DNA of 64,000 nt from Corythucha ciliata (taxonomy: Eukaryota > Arthropoda > Insecta > Hemiptera > Tingidae): assembly GCA_038030265.1 (NCBI GenBank), contig CM075939.1, forward strand, positions 45,613,253 through 45,677,252, read 5' to 3'. The stretch's first letter is position 1; the number at the start of each line of letters is the position of its first letter. The notes below the pieces were generated by a model. That model was not told the DNA's origin. It worked only from the letters and a program-made list of their open reading frames with translations, and searched no databases. Made by a program: the position numbers and the translations under genes. Shown one piece after another: positions 1-10,066 of the stretch.

Positions 1-230
1 TTTCAGGAGGCAACTTCGTGGTTAAAATTGAGGAAAAGCGCTACCTAATTTTCGGTTGAATCGGGGGAGGAGGGGCGATAATTCACTGTTAACATTCAGA
101 AAAAGTGCTAATTCACTGTGCAAAAAAATGAGAAAACTCCTAGTTCACGGCTAATATTGAGAAATCACCAGAATTCGCCGTTTCTGAAGACAAATTGGTG
201 TCAATATGGTGACAAAATGGATAAAATGCT
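1..230 (-). repeat. Array A fragment (reverse orientation)
   Basis: Degenerate tandem repeat. On the minus strand the monomers read roughly TCAATTTTAGCCGCGAATTAGCGCTTTTTC, about 30 bp each. The first bases (ggaggcaacttcgtggtt) match, reversed, the odd landmark monomer AAGTTGCC-TCAGAAG seen in other A arrays of the window. No coding sequence is seen. Identity between monomers is low, so the borders are approximate. Confidence 0.6.
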
Positions 231-361
231 CCCATAATGCGTAAAAATTATATTTTTTTATTAACTTGGAGACCAAGAGGCCTCATTGAGATTTCTGCCC
301 GCGGCCTACGGTTAGAATTATTTGACTTTAGGGGTTTTCTTCATAAAATAAATAATGAACA

Positions 362-1760
362 AAGGAAGAAAACGAACTGGTGGAGGGGGGTTATGTGGTT
401 GAGGACACCTCGATATGCTATGGGGGGGGGCATTGGCTTATCTGGTACCCCTCTTTGGGGGAGGGGGCGAAACCCCACCTCTTCGCTCGGCACACCCCCA
501 CCGCCATCCCCTATGTTTAGAGCGATTTGACCAGCTCGGGTAATTCTGCTGTCATCCCCCCCCTTGGATTTGCTTTCGGGGGAGGGGATTAAGGAACAGG
601 CAGGTTATGTCATGACTACACGCTGAAATTTTAGTAGGGTTTTAAATATCGTATTTTTGGGGGGGTTTTAACCACGCCATCGCTCGTAATAATTTTTAAA
701 AATATGGTTCCCATCCATTTCTTATGCTTCAAGATGTCCTGAATCTGAATTTTAACCCCCCCCCCCCAAACCCTAGCAAAAGACGCTACAGCCTATAAAT
801 CGAAAAAACTGCAAACACCCCTGATTTCAGTTTTTTTTTTTTTTTTCAGTGTGGTAAGCATCCAAAGCATAAATTGACGTAGTTCACATCAGTTTTCCAC
901 GTTTTCAGGTAATCGGAATCCGAACATCATTTTCCTGCCCCCTTCGCAACGCCTGCCCCTTCGCAAGCTCAACAAATATTCAAGGTTACACGAAAAACCT
1001 CACATTTCAGCACTTTTTAACGTGATTTTTCACTTATTTGCTGGTTTTAATCAAGTACCAATTTTGTGTGTGTTTGTGAAATCCGAAAGTCGTTTTTCTG
1101 ACGTATCAGAATCCTAATAAATGTAAATGACTTCATTTTCAATCGCGTCTAAAATTCAGAAAAATGGAACGCTCATGGGGGAAACGGTAGAAAATCATTC
1201 ATTTGAGGCGGGATTTGAAGAAAAACGCGGCGGAGGTCCTGTCGGCCGATTATTCAATTAAGAAATTTCACGTGTTTGGTCTCACAAAAATCTATTTCAC
1301 TGGATGGGTTTGGTCCTTTTGAGCTTGGGATTTTACTCTCTGGGACACCAAAGTCGGGGGGTCGGGCATTCAAAAAACAGCTTCGCGTGTTTGGCTGTTT
1401 GAACAGTCAAATTTCGCGAGTTTGACTCTTTCAAAACCAAATTTTAACGATTCTGGCACTTTGAAAATCCCAATTTCACGGGTGTTTCTCCTTCAGAAAC
1501 AAATGTCATCCAATTAAAACCAAAATTTACGGTTTTGACTCATTTCAAACCGCGAACTTTTTAATTATGGATCTTTCAGCCCAAATGTTAAAATCCAATT
1601 GTCGTGAATGTGGCTTCTTCACAAATTTGCGGTCATTTACTTCGTCGCGGTCAACTTTCGTGTTTATGGCCCTTTGTTGCTCAAATTTCACGTATTTCAA
1701 ACTACTCTTGACTGAAACATAAAATCATTCTTCCGCCAAACAGACTTCACGCGCCCTACA
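362..1760 (+). repeat. 1.4-kb direct repeat, copy 1
   Basis: Near-identical to 2493-3880. It starts at the shared run gaaaacgaactggtggag and ends near cattcttccgccaaacag, after which the copies diverge. Differences seen are a few substitutions and the lengths of C and T homopolymers, so the duplication is recent or has been homogenised. The second half (about 1240-1760) is D-type array (cgcgtgtttggctctttcaaaa-like monomers). No convincing gene lies inside: the ORF at 237-530 is low-complexity and is not supported. Confidence 0.9.
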
Positions 1761-1947
1761 AATTGCCAAACTGGCGATCCCCGCTTATGGCCAAAATGAC
1801 TCTAGGGAGCTTGGAAATGCCTGAACAGATTATTTCCTTCCTGAAAGCTGCAAAATCGACCAGTCGTGCGCCAAAAGTGCCCTAACTAACCATTATCACC
1901 CTGGTTTGACGCCCTCTACTCGCGCCCTATAAGTGTCAAACCTCGCA

Positions 1948-1980
1948 TGACTAATAATAATAATAATAATAATAATTTAT
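1948..1980 (+). repeat. (TAA)n microsatellite
   Basis: About nine TAA units directly at the 3' end of the minus-strand non-LTR fragment. Such A-rich simple repeats are the usual 3' tails of several non-LTR clades. Confidence 0.85.
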
Positions 1981-2489
1981 TGTTCACACAACAGTCTGTT
2001 GTAAAACATTGTCAAATATAAGAACGTCGTTCTCAACAATTGCGACGAGTGGAAACAAAGTCCTCTATTGAATAGGGCGCTGCATCGAGTAGAATACGCT
2101 TGACTTGTGACCGAAATGTCTTTTGTGGCAGTTCTCTCATAGCAGCCGGAAGAAGGTTATGGAGAGAAGGTCCTAATACTGAGGGATCATATGCTTCTGT
2201 TCGCGATAGTCGACAGCGGTCAGGAACCAAGTCATCCTTAAATCGCGTTTGGTGATCGTGTTTGCGAGACTGCAGCGCTCCCCGTTGAGCAAGCAGGTGT
2301 GTGTAGGACAGAACCTCCAAGATCAATGCCCCATAAAAGGTAAGAATACCTTGCTCCTTAAAGAGAACTCGGCAAGGAGTTCGGGGGGGCTTCCGAGCAA
2401 GAAGTCGGATAGCCTTTTTTTGAGCTTTGAACACTCTCAGTGCATGCGGCGAATTTCCCCAGACTATTATTCCATAAGACATCCTTGAA
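1950..2489 (-). mobile_element. Non-LTR retrotransposon, 3' end (5'-truncated)
   Basis: The minus strand encodes the C-terminal tail of a non-LTR reverse transcriptase protein, stop at 2033-2035. Visible family hallmarks are the SYGIIVWGN block, the following QKKAIRLLA stretch and LFKEQGILTFYG; these are typical of Jockey/RTE-type polymerase C-termini in insects. Downstream is an AATAAA and a (TAA)n tract (about 1951-1978) acting as the element tail. The coding match stops abruptly at about 2489, exactly where the second 1.4-kb repeat begins, so the element is 5'-truncated. The open frame beyond 2489 is repeat sequence, not element. Dead on length alone. Clade is not certain. Confidence 0.8.
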
Positions 2490-2492
2490 TGA

Positions 2493-3880
2493 AAAAGGGA
2501 GAAAACGAACTGGTGGAGGGGGGTTATGTGGTTGAGGACACCTCGATATGCTATGGGGGGGGGCATTGGCTTATCTGGTACCCCTCTTTGGGGGGGGGCG
2601 AAACCCCACCTCTTCGCTCGGCACACCCCCACCGCCATCCCCTATGTTTAGAGCGATTTGACCAGCTCGGGTAATTCTGCTGTCATCCCCCCCCTTGGAT
2701 TTGCTTTCGGGGGAGGGGATTAAGGAACAGGCAGGTTATGTCATGACTACACGCTGAAATTTTAGTAGGGTTTTAAATATCGTATTTTTGGGGGGGTTTT
2801 AACCACGCCATCGCTCGTAATAATTTTTAAAAATATGGTTCCCATCCATTTCTTATGCTTCAAGATGTCCTGAATCTGAATTTTAACCCCCCCCCAAACC
2901 CTAGCAAAAGACGCTACAGCCTATAAATCGAAAAAACTGCAAACACCCCTGATTTCAGTTTTTTTTTTTTTCAGTGTGGTAAGCATCCAAAGCATAAATT
3001 GACGTAGTTCACATCAGTTTTCCACGTTTTCAGGTAATCGGAATCTGAACATCATTTTCCTGCCCCCTTCGCAACGCCTGCCCCTTCGCAAGCTCAACAA
3101 ATATTCAAGGTTACACGAAAAACCTCACATCTCAGCACTTTTTAACGTGATTTTTCACTTATTTGCTGGTTTTAATCAAGTACCAATTTTGTGTGTGTTT
3201 GTGAAATCCGAAAGTCGTTTTTCTGACGTATCAGAATCCTAATAAATGTAAATGACTTCATTTTCAATCGCGTCTAAAATTCAGAAAAATGGAACGCTCA
3301 TGGGGGAAACGGTAGAAAATCATTCATTTGAGGCGGGATTTGAAGAAAAACGCGGCGGAGGTCCTGTCGGCCGATTATTCAATTAAGAAATTTCACGTGT
3401 TTGGTCTCACAAAAATCTATTTCACTGGATGGGTTTGGTCCTTTTGAGCTTGGGATTTTACTCTCTGGGACACCAAAGTCGGGGGGTCGGGCATTCAAAA
3501 AACAGCTTCGCGTGTTTGGCTGTTTGAACAGTCAAATTTCGCGAGTTTGACTCTTTCAAAACCAAATTTTAACGATTCTGGCACTTTGAAAATCCCAATT
3601 TCACGGGTGTTTCTCCTTCAGAAACAAATGTCATCCAATTAAAACCAAAATTTACGGTTTTGACTCATTTCAAACCGCGAACTTTTTAATTATGGATCTT
3701 TCAGCCCAAATGTTAAAATCCAATTGTCGTGAATGTGGCTTCTTCACAAATTTGCGGTCATTTACTTCGTCGCGGTCAACTTTCGTGTTTATGGCCCTTT
3801 GTTGCTCAAATTTCACGTATTTCAAACTACTCTTGACTGAAACATAAAATCATTCTTCCGCCAAACAGACTTCATGCGCC
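2493..3880 (+). repeat. 1.4-kb direct repeat, copy 2
   Basis: Second copy of 362-1760, same orientation, offset about 2.13 kb. Together with the intervening 0.73 kb (which holds the non-LTR fragment) it makes a repeat-spacer-repeat block. Its left edge coincides with the truncation point of the non-LTR element. Confidence 0.9.
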
Positions 3881-3884
3881 GAAA

Positions 3885-5015
3885 AATTGCCAAACTAGCT
3901 GTTTGCGCCCTAAAAATATGAATTAACTATTAGCAGCCTAAAATCCATGAACTGATCGTTCGTCCCCCCGCCCCCAGTGTCACGAATAGGACCGTGTCCA
4001 CCTTACGAACTGATGGAAACGCTCTGATGGTTACAGCAATACTGGCTCGTGCTAGCTCGCTCGCGCTATAAAGTGGTTTGACTGACTATTCGCAAGGCAG
4101 TTTTATGGCGTCAAGCCCGAATGTGCGGACCCATGGTGAGCACCCGGACATGGCTGGGCGGTACGCTTACGCGTTATGTGCGGGTCCCCACCTGTGCCTC
4201 AGCGACACATGCATCCCTTGAATATTTGCGTATCTTGAAAGAAAATGATACAACATATTATTATTAAGCATATAATTTTTTAATTTGAAAACCCACCCCA
4301 AGAAATATTCCTGAGCACGCCACTGCGCGTGGAGTTGGCTCATTCAAAAACCATTACCTATAGCTCATTTTACACATTGAAAAAACAATATTTTCATTGG
4401 TCTGGGTCACTAAAAACCTGCGCTGACACCGTGGAGGTGGTTTTTTGGCCAGGGGGAAGGGGGTGAGGCCGGCTGTATTCCACTACTGAACTTTGTTCGA
4501 AAGAAAACGGCAATTTGACTCCTCCAAGGCGGCTGTATGATGGGAATGACCCTTTTGACGACCAGAATTACAAACTTTTGAGACTAAAAAGAGAGTGGCT
4601 TGTCCAAAAACATAATAAATGCCTGAATAAATAATAAAATTTGGCCGAATTAAAAAAAAAAAAAAAAGTGGTGAATCGTCAGGTCCCCTGTTTTTGGGCG
4701 CAGAATTTTGAACCCCAGGGGCTCGTATAAGTACCTGTCAGAGACCAGAAGTGCCGTTTTCACTCGTTTTCCCCTCTTAATCAGACATGAAATTCATTTT
4801 AATGAAATATTCTAGCAGAAAAAGACCCTCATCGGTACTATTTTAAAGTTAGCAAGACGCAAACCGTATAGAAAAAAGGGGCCCTCATTGGAAAGTCCAT
4901 TCATGACTTGAAATAGTCCTCCCTTTTTTTAATTTCTGCACCTCCCACGGTTTTTTAACGTTTATACGGGTCTAGACACTGCAAGAATTTCAATTCTTTC
5001 TTCTTTTTTTTTTGT
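3885..5015. other. Intergenic, no gene seen
   Basis: No coding sequence is supported. A few B/D-type monomer fragments and a poly-A run (about 4652) are present. A TATAAG at about 4726 and a TCACTC at about 4760 could be the promoter of the gene that starts coding at 5026, whose ATG follows a splice acceptor; this is weak. Confidence 0.5.
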
Positions 5016-5025
5016 TTCAGAAATC

Positions 5026-5656
5026 ATGAAAATATCGCTATTTTTCACCATGATGGTACTGTCCATTGTGGTGGCTGTTGTCTGGGCTGCTCCTGCCACT
5101 GACAAACCTACAACGTCGGCCAAGCCTGGATGTAAGGTTTTTTTTTTTTTTCTTGATAACGTCATGTGAGGGGAGAATCCTTCGCGTTTGACGTCATTAT
5201 ATTGAGGGATATTCGTGGGGGATTCCAGTCGCGAGTCGAATTTTAATTTAAACGACTATTAACTCCCTGAGAATCGCTCAGACGGGAACAGCTTCGTTCC
5301 TTTGTGAATCACCTAACATTTTTTTTTGTTTGTTTATTTTTGCTATCTTACCCCGTCATCTTGGAATAACAAAAAAACCGCCGAACGTTATTCCCGATGA
5401 ATCTGTTGATCGTGTGGGGATTGTGGCCTAAGGAATTATAATAATGCTAATCAAATCACACCTCCTCCCTCCCCCCCCATCATTGTTTTCAGCTCCGTTT
5501 ATTTCCTCGTTCGACGAAATCGTTGTCGAATCTTTGTTGACCGTGAAGGGGAAAAATAGCCAGGGAAGGACGGGAAAGAGCAAACTCGTCGTGGTTCCAC
5601 CGGGAAGTTCCACGACTACGACAACAACGGCGGCTTCGACCACTAATAAAGCGTGA
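5026..5656 (+). CDS. Small secreted Ser/Thr-rich protein, two coding exons
   Basis: Exons 5026-5131 and 5493-5656, joined in phase 1 (donor GGAT|GTAAGG, acceptor TTTTCAG|CTCCG). The product is about 90 residues. It begins with a clear signal peptide (MKISLFFTMMVLSIVVAVVWA), with likely cleavage after the A-A-P region. The mature part has a short conserved-looking stretch (PFISSFDEIVVESLLTVKG), a basic segment (GRTGKSKLVVV) and a Thr-rich tail before the TGA. The ATG lies 6 nt after a pyrimidine-rich acceptor (TTTGTTTCAG), so a 5' UTR intron is likely. It faces the gene at 5809-6219 tail to tail. I do not recognise the family; an extracellular or cuticle-associated role is only inferred from the signal peptide. 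Confidence 0.75.
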
Positions 5657-5670
5657 AATATAGTAACTTT

Positions 5671-5781
5671 TTTATTAATAATTTAAATTTAATAATTTAA
5701 GAAAACTGTAATTGAAGGGCATCAGTAACTGAAAAATAACAACATTTTTTACGTGAATCTTAATATTAATAACTAAATAAA
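5671..5781. promoter_or_regulatory. Convergent poly(A) signals
   Basis: AATAAA for the minus-strand gene lies at 5671-5676 and AATAAA for the plus-strand gene at 5776-5781. If both are used, the two 3' UTRs overlap by roughly 100 bp. Confidence 0.5.
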
Positions 5782-5808
5782 ATTTGAATGTTTTAAAAAA
5801 ATACAAAC

Positions 5809-6219
5809 TCACTCGTCAAAGAGACCACCACCACCGCCACCGCCTCCATGACCGGCTGACGCCGAGCTGGAACTAACGGACGCTGAAAAGTCACCAACGG
5901 CGAAGGACAGGGACTGACTTTGAGCGTTTCCACCATGAGGACCGGCGACTGCCGCCGAGCTCGACGCTGCAGACGCGGCGCCACCGCCACCGCCGTGATG
6001 AACAGGAGGCTCAGGTTGGTGGTGTCCTCTATGATGGCCGCCTCCTCCAAATAGAAGGTCTTTGATCACTGAACGGGTGAATAGCGTGGAGTTCGTAAAT
6101 GATTCAACTTTAGGGTTGAGAGAGAAAAAAAAAAAAATCTACTCACGCGGACTGCTTTCGGAGCAGCCGAAAAGACTGACTAGAAGCCCTGTGATCGCCA
6201 AAAACGCGATTTTCGCCAT
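5809..6219 (-). CDS. Secreted Gly/Ser/His-rich protein, two exons
   Basis: Minus-strand exons 6147-6219 and 5809-6068, joined in phase 1 (donor CCGC|GTGAGT, acceptor GTTCAG|TGATC), stop TGA at 5809-5811. The product is about 110 residues. Residues 1-18 form a signal peptide (MAKIAFLAITGLLVSLFG). The mature chain has GGGGHH and HHGGGGG blocks, an Ala/Ser-rich middle and a C-terminal poly-Gly run ending in LFDE. This composition is common in insect cuticle or eggshell proteins and in short Gly-rich peptides, but no named domain is visible. It has its own TATA/initiator promoter. Splice sites, signal peptide and composition agree, so I regard it as a real gene of unknown function. Confidence 0.8.
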
Positions 6220-6263
6220 TTTTTTCCTCCCTTTTTGAACTTACTAACAAGAATCTTATTTTT

Positions 6264-6300
6264 AACTGAAACAAATGCAACCAACGTTCATTATAAATAA
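6264..6300 (-). promoter_or_regulatory. TATA box and initiator of the Gly-rich gene
   Basis: On the minus strand TATTTATAA lies at about 6291-6299 and a perfect arthropod initiator TCAGTT at 6264-6269, about 30 bp downstream. This would give a 5' UTR of about 48 nt before the ATG at 6217-6219. Confidence 0.65.
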
Positions 6301-7555
6301 AATACTCCTCCCTCCCACCCTTAAAACTTAATTCAAGAACAGGAAATAAACATTTGATGACCAATTATAAAAAAAAAAAAACAGAAAACGCTTAGAAGGC
6401 CGCGGAGCTTCATCTCGTCCCAGGCTCATTCATTTTTTTGTGTGTGTGGTCAATGCTATCAGTTGCAGGAAGTTCGCACACTCTCACTAACTTAGAGTTT
6501 TGCAAGGATTCCTTCTTGTCTTAAATAAACTTCCTCGTTATTAATATGAAGGTGTTCAAGACGTTAGTGTTTAGTCAATCCGGCCGAGATAAATTAAAAA
6601 AAAGTTATTGAACTGTCTAATCATCACCCTTCCGTTTCTCTAATTACAGGTCCCTCTAGTGGAAGGAGAGACAGTGTGGGGGGGGGGTATTCTTTAGAGC
6701 AAAAATTCCGTGACTGGTAAGTCCGCGAGGGCGTTTGGTTATTCAAACACAGTTCATTGCCTCGTCTCATCTCTGAATAACATACTAAAATGTACTGACA
6801 AACACAGTCACAGAGCGGGTAGAAGGGGGTTACTATGTACATATTAATGGCGCAAGAATAGAAAAACCCGCTACTTCATCGATATTTACTGTTTATTCGT
6901 TTATGTTTGCATAATTTACGGTGGGAAAATGTGCCCTGGCAAATTGACAGTGTGCCCTCTCCTGCACTCTATTCATTACTGGCACACACACCCGCAGCAG
7001 CTTCTTAATACTATGGTTTATAATGTCTCAAAAAGCCCTTAGTCTCGCTTATTGTAGGAAATTTTTCCGGACGCCACGCCATCGCGTAAAACCGAAAGAA
7101 CAACAAAACTCTGCATCCGGAAAATTTGACAGTCTTCTGCGTTTGAAAAATTTAAGGGGCCGAATTTCAATGGAAAATTGTTGGTTCCGTTATAAAATTC
7201 TCTTTCTTATACAGTCAAATATTGTATAATCGCTCAAACGGCCGTTTCCTGGCTAAATAGACGGACTGATGTGAAAAATTGTACAGTGACTATTGTGACA
7301 CACACTGAACGTAACGCCAGTAAAGACAGTTTGTAGAGGCGAATACGTCGGTCGCTTGGGCCTGATTGCAATGTCTTGAGCCAATCAAAAGCTGTTGAAC
7401 ATTTGAGCAGGCCTGCCCCTCCCCCTCCTTCTCATAAACTTCTTCCCTCCCTCAACACAGACTGAACGGACAAATCACAACCACGAAATGCACGATAAAA
7501 TAGATTTTTGAAAGGGACAAAAAAATGAAATTGTTTTCCTACACAATATCTGCGA
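6301..7555. other. Intergenic, nothing recognised
   Basis: AT-rich, homopolymer-containing DNA with no supported ORF, RNA gene or TIR element. Confidence 0.5.
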
Positions 7556-7559
7556 GTTA

Positions 7560-7900
7560 TAACAATTTTAGATGCGAATTAGCCTGTTTCTCTATTTTAG
7601 CCGTGAATTAGGGATTTTTAGTTATTTCATGCCTGCGATTTTTACCTCCTTTTAGCCGTGAATGAGGCCTTTTTCTCAATTTTAGTGGCGAAGTAGCCTT
7701 CAGAAGCCGCAAATCGGAATTTTCTCAATTTCAGCCCGCTAATTTTAGCACTTTTTCTACACTTTTATCCGTATCCTCGAATTAGCGATTTTCTCAAGTT
7801 TGACTCATTATAGCCATGATCCCCCTCCCCCCCCCATTTTAGCCACGAAATATCGCCTTTTCTCAATTTCAGACGTGGACTGGGTCCAAGAACCAGGCGC
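7560..7900 (+). repeat. Array A, about 30-bp period
   Basis: Monomers such as ttttagccgtgaattaggg and tctcaattttagtggcg. It contains both landmark monomers of the A family: GTAGCCTTCAGAAGCCGC (7692) and GGGTCCAAGAACC (7884). Confidence 0.75.
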
Positions 7901-8009
7901 GGATCCACGGAGGGGCTAAAAATAAACGCATCAAGCGAATATTTTTGTTTGGCCTTTTGTCGACACAGCTCAGGAATCTGCATGGAGCCATCTGCCAAAT
8001 ACAACATTC

Positions 8010-8579
8010 AGTTTAAGTTGCAGTTTAGCTATTTTCAAGGCTAAAGGCTCAGTTTGTCCATATTTGAAGCACGAATAGTAAGTTTCTTCATTTCCCGGTT
8101 CAGCCATTTTAGGGTGCGATGGGCCAGTCATTTATAGCGCGAGAGTAGTCAGTTTATCCAGTCCTTAGGGTGCGAGTAATCAACGGTAAATTTTTGGGGT
8201 GGTAAGGGGGTGAGGTAGGGGGGCAGCGCACAAACGCCAGTGGTCATTTTATCGTTTTAAGGCGCGACTAACCATATTTGGTCATTTCATTGAGGCAGAT
8301 AGCCTGTGAAGACGTGAATCGCCACTAGCACTATCTGTAGCTTCTGTATAGGGTTCAAATGATCAGTTTTGCTACGTTTAGAGTGTGAATCGCCAGTTCA
8401 AATATGCGCGATTTATAAGGTGCGTGAATAGCCATGGCACGAATCATCAGTCTAGACATTTTCAAGGCATCAAAGCTCAGTTTGACCATTTTTGACGCGC
8501 GAGTGGACGCAAACAGTCAGTTCTACCATACGGCCAAAGCCATTTTTTTTGGATGCGAATAGTCAGTTTGACAGAATAG
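8010..8579 (+). repeat. Array B, about 30-bp period
   Basis: Monomers resemble agtcagtttagccattttaggg followed by gcgcgaat. It follows array A directly, the same order as at 25.3-27.0 kb and 51.0-52.9 kb. Confidence 0.75.
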
Positions 8580-9419
8580 TCCGGCACACCTGGGCAACGT
8601 TACTAAAAAATTAACGTAGTCACTCGTTCCTCCGTTACCAGAGGAATTAACGTAGTTACTCATTACTTCAGTGTAAAAGTAACGGTAGTTAGCGTTAATC
8701 GTTACCGTTACTTGTTGATGGGGAGGGGGGAGTAGTAGAGAAAAATGTGAGCTCCTGGGCTCACTATTCGCATTTCAAATCTGTATACCCCCCCCCCCCC
8801 AGCCAATGACCACCAACCCAAGACGCACACGACAAACTTCAGAACTCAATTTATGCCAGTCTTGAGAAAAGTTAGTAAATTTGGGAAGCAGTGGCGGATC
8901 TAAGGGAAGGGCCACAGGGGCCGTGGCCCCTCCCTCGTAGTCGAGGTTACTTGCGCAAAAAAAAAAATCATCAAAACCTCCTTCCAAGTCCCAGCGATCA
9001 CCTCTAATTTTAGGGTCATTTTCTCATAGACCTAAGGGTCAAAGGTTCTCGAGAGAAGCGAAATGCTAATTATTCAAGGGAAATACACTCGCGAATGGCC
9101 TCACTGAGAGGGAAAATTGACCTTGAACGCCACCAGGTCAAGGGCAAAATTTACGCGAAAGGTCACACCGAGGGCAAACTGTAAGCGAAACGTCACATTG
9201 TGAGTAAAAAACTTTTTCGAATGGCTGCGGCTAAACGAGTAAACTACGCAAAATTCCCCACGGCGGACAAAACGCAACATTCGGGAAAACATTCACGTGA
9301 ATCACCACACCCGAGGCAAAACTTTACGTGAAATGCTGCATCAAGGACAACAAATATGCGAAATGCTTCACCAAGAGCAATGTTTAGGTGGCATATTGTC
9401 CATTTTATAAAAAAAAACT

Positions 9420-9830
9420 CGTCGTTTTCACGAAAAAATTGTAAATTTCATAACGAGATTGTCTGTTTCATGAGAAAACTTTCAATTCTATGACATCTTA
9501 AGCTTATGAGCATAATGATTGATTTTATAAGGAAATTTTCAGTCTAATAGGTGTCAATTTGATGAGTACATCGTCAGTTTGATAAGGAAGTAGTAAATTT
9601 TATTAATAAAATGGCATAATATTGTATAAGGAATTGTCAACATAATGAGAAAATTGCCCTTTTTGAATGAATTTTCAATTTTGTAAGGAAATTGTTAGTC
9701 GTTCGAATTGGAAATTGTTACTTTCAAAAGGAAATCTTAAATTATCTAGGAATCGTTAATTTTAGAACGAAATTGTCAGTTTCACGAGGAAACTGTCATT
9801 TTTATTAGCAAATTGACACTGGATCCGTTG
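9420..9830 (+). repeat. Array C, about 20-bp period
   Basis: Monomers around attgtcaattttatgagga. It lies inside nest level 2 and continues after the inner insertion at 13100-14160. Confidence 0.75.
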
Positions 9831-10066
9831 TAAAATTATAACACGATTAATTGCGATTAATTATTCCCTCTTATTTCACATGTGTTGAAAACAAAACCTC
9901 ATCAAGTGCTGACCAATTTTCTGAGTTTTACAACGGGGCCATCATTAGGTCCGTTCCATTGTTTCGTGAGTGCTACACTTTTGAAGAAAATAATCTGATT
10001 TCATTCAATTTTTTAGAATAAGTTAATGAAATCACGTGGTTTTCTACACCAGTGTAGCTAGTGCTA

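Noticed and set aside
1..3880. Window ends as LTRs of one element (the 1.4-kb repeats)
   Set aside because: They lack TG...CA ends, a primer-binding site and any gag-pol between them; the spacer is only 0.73 kb with a non-LTR tail.
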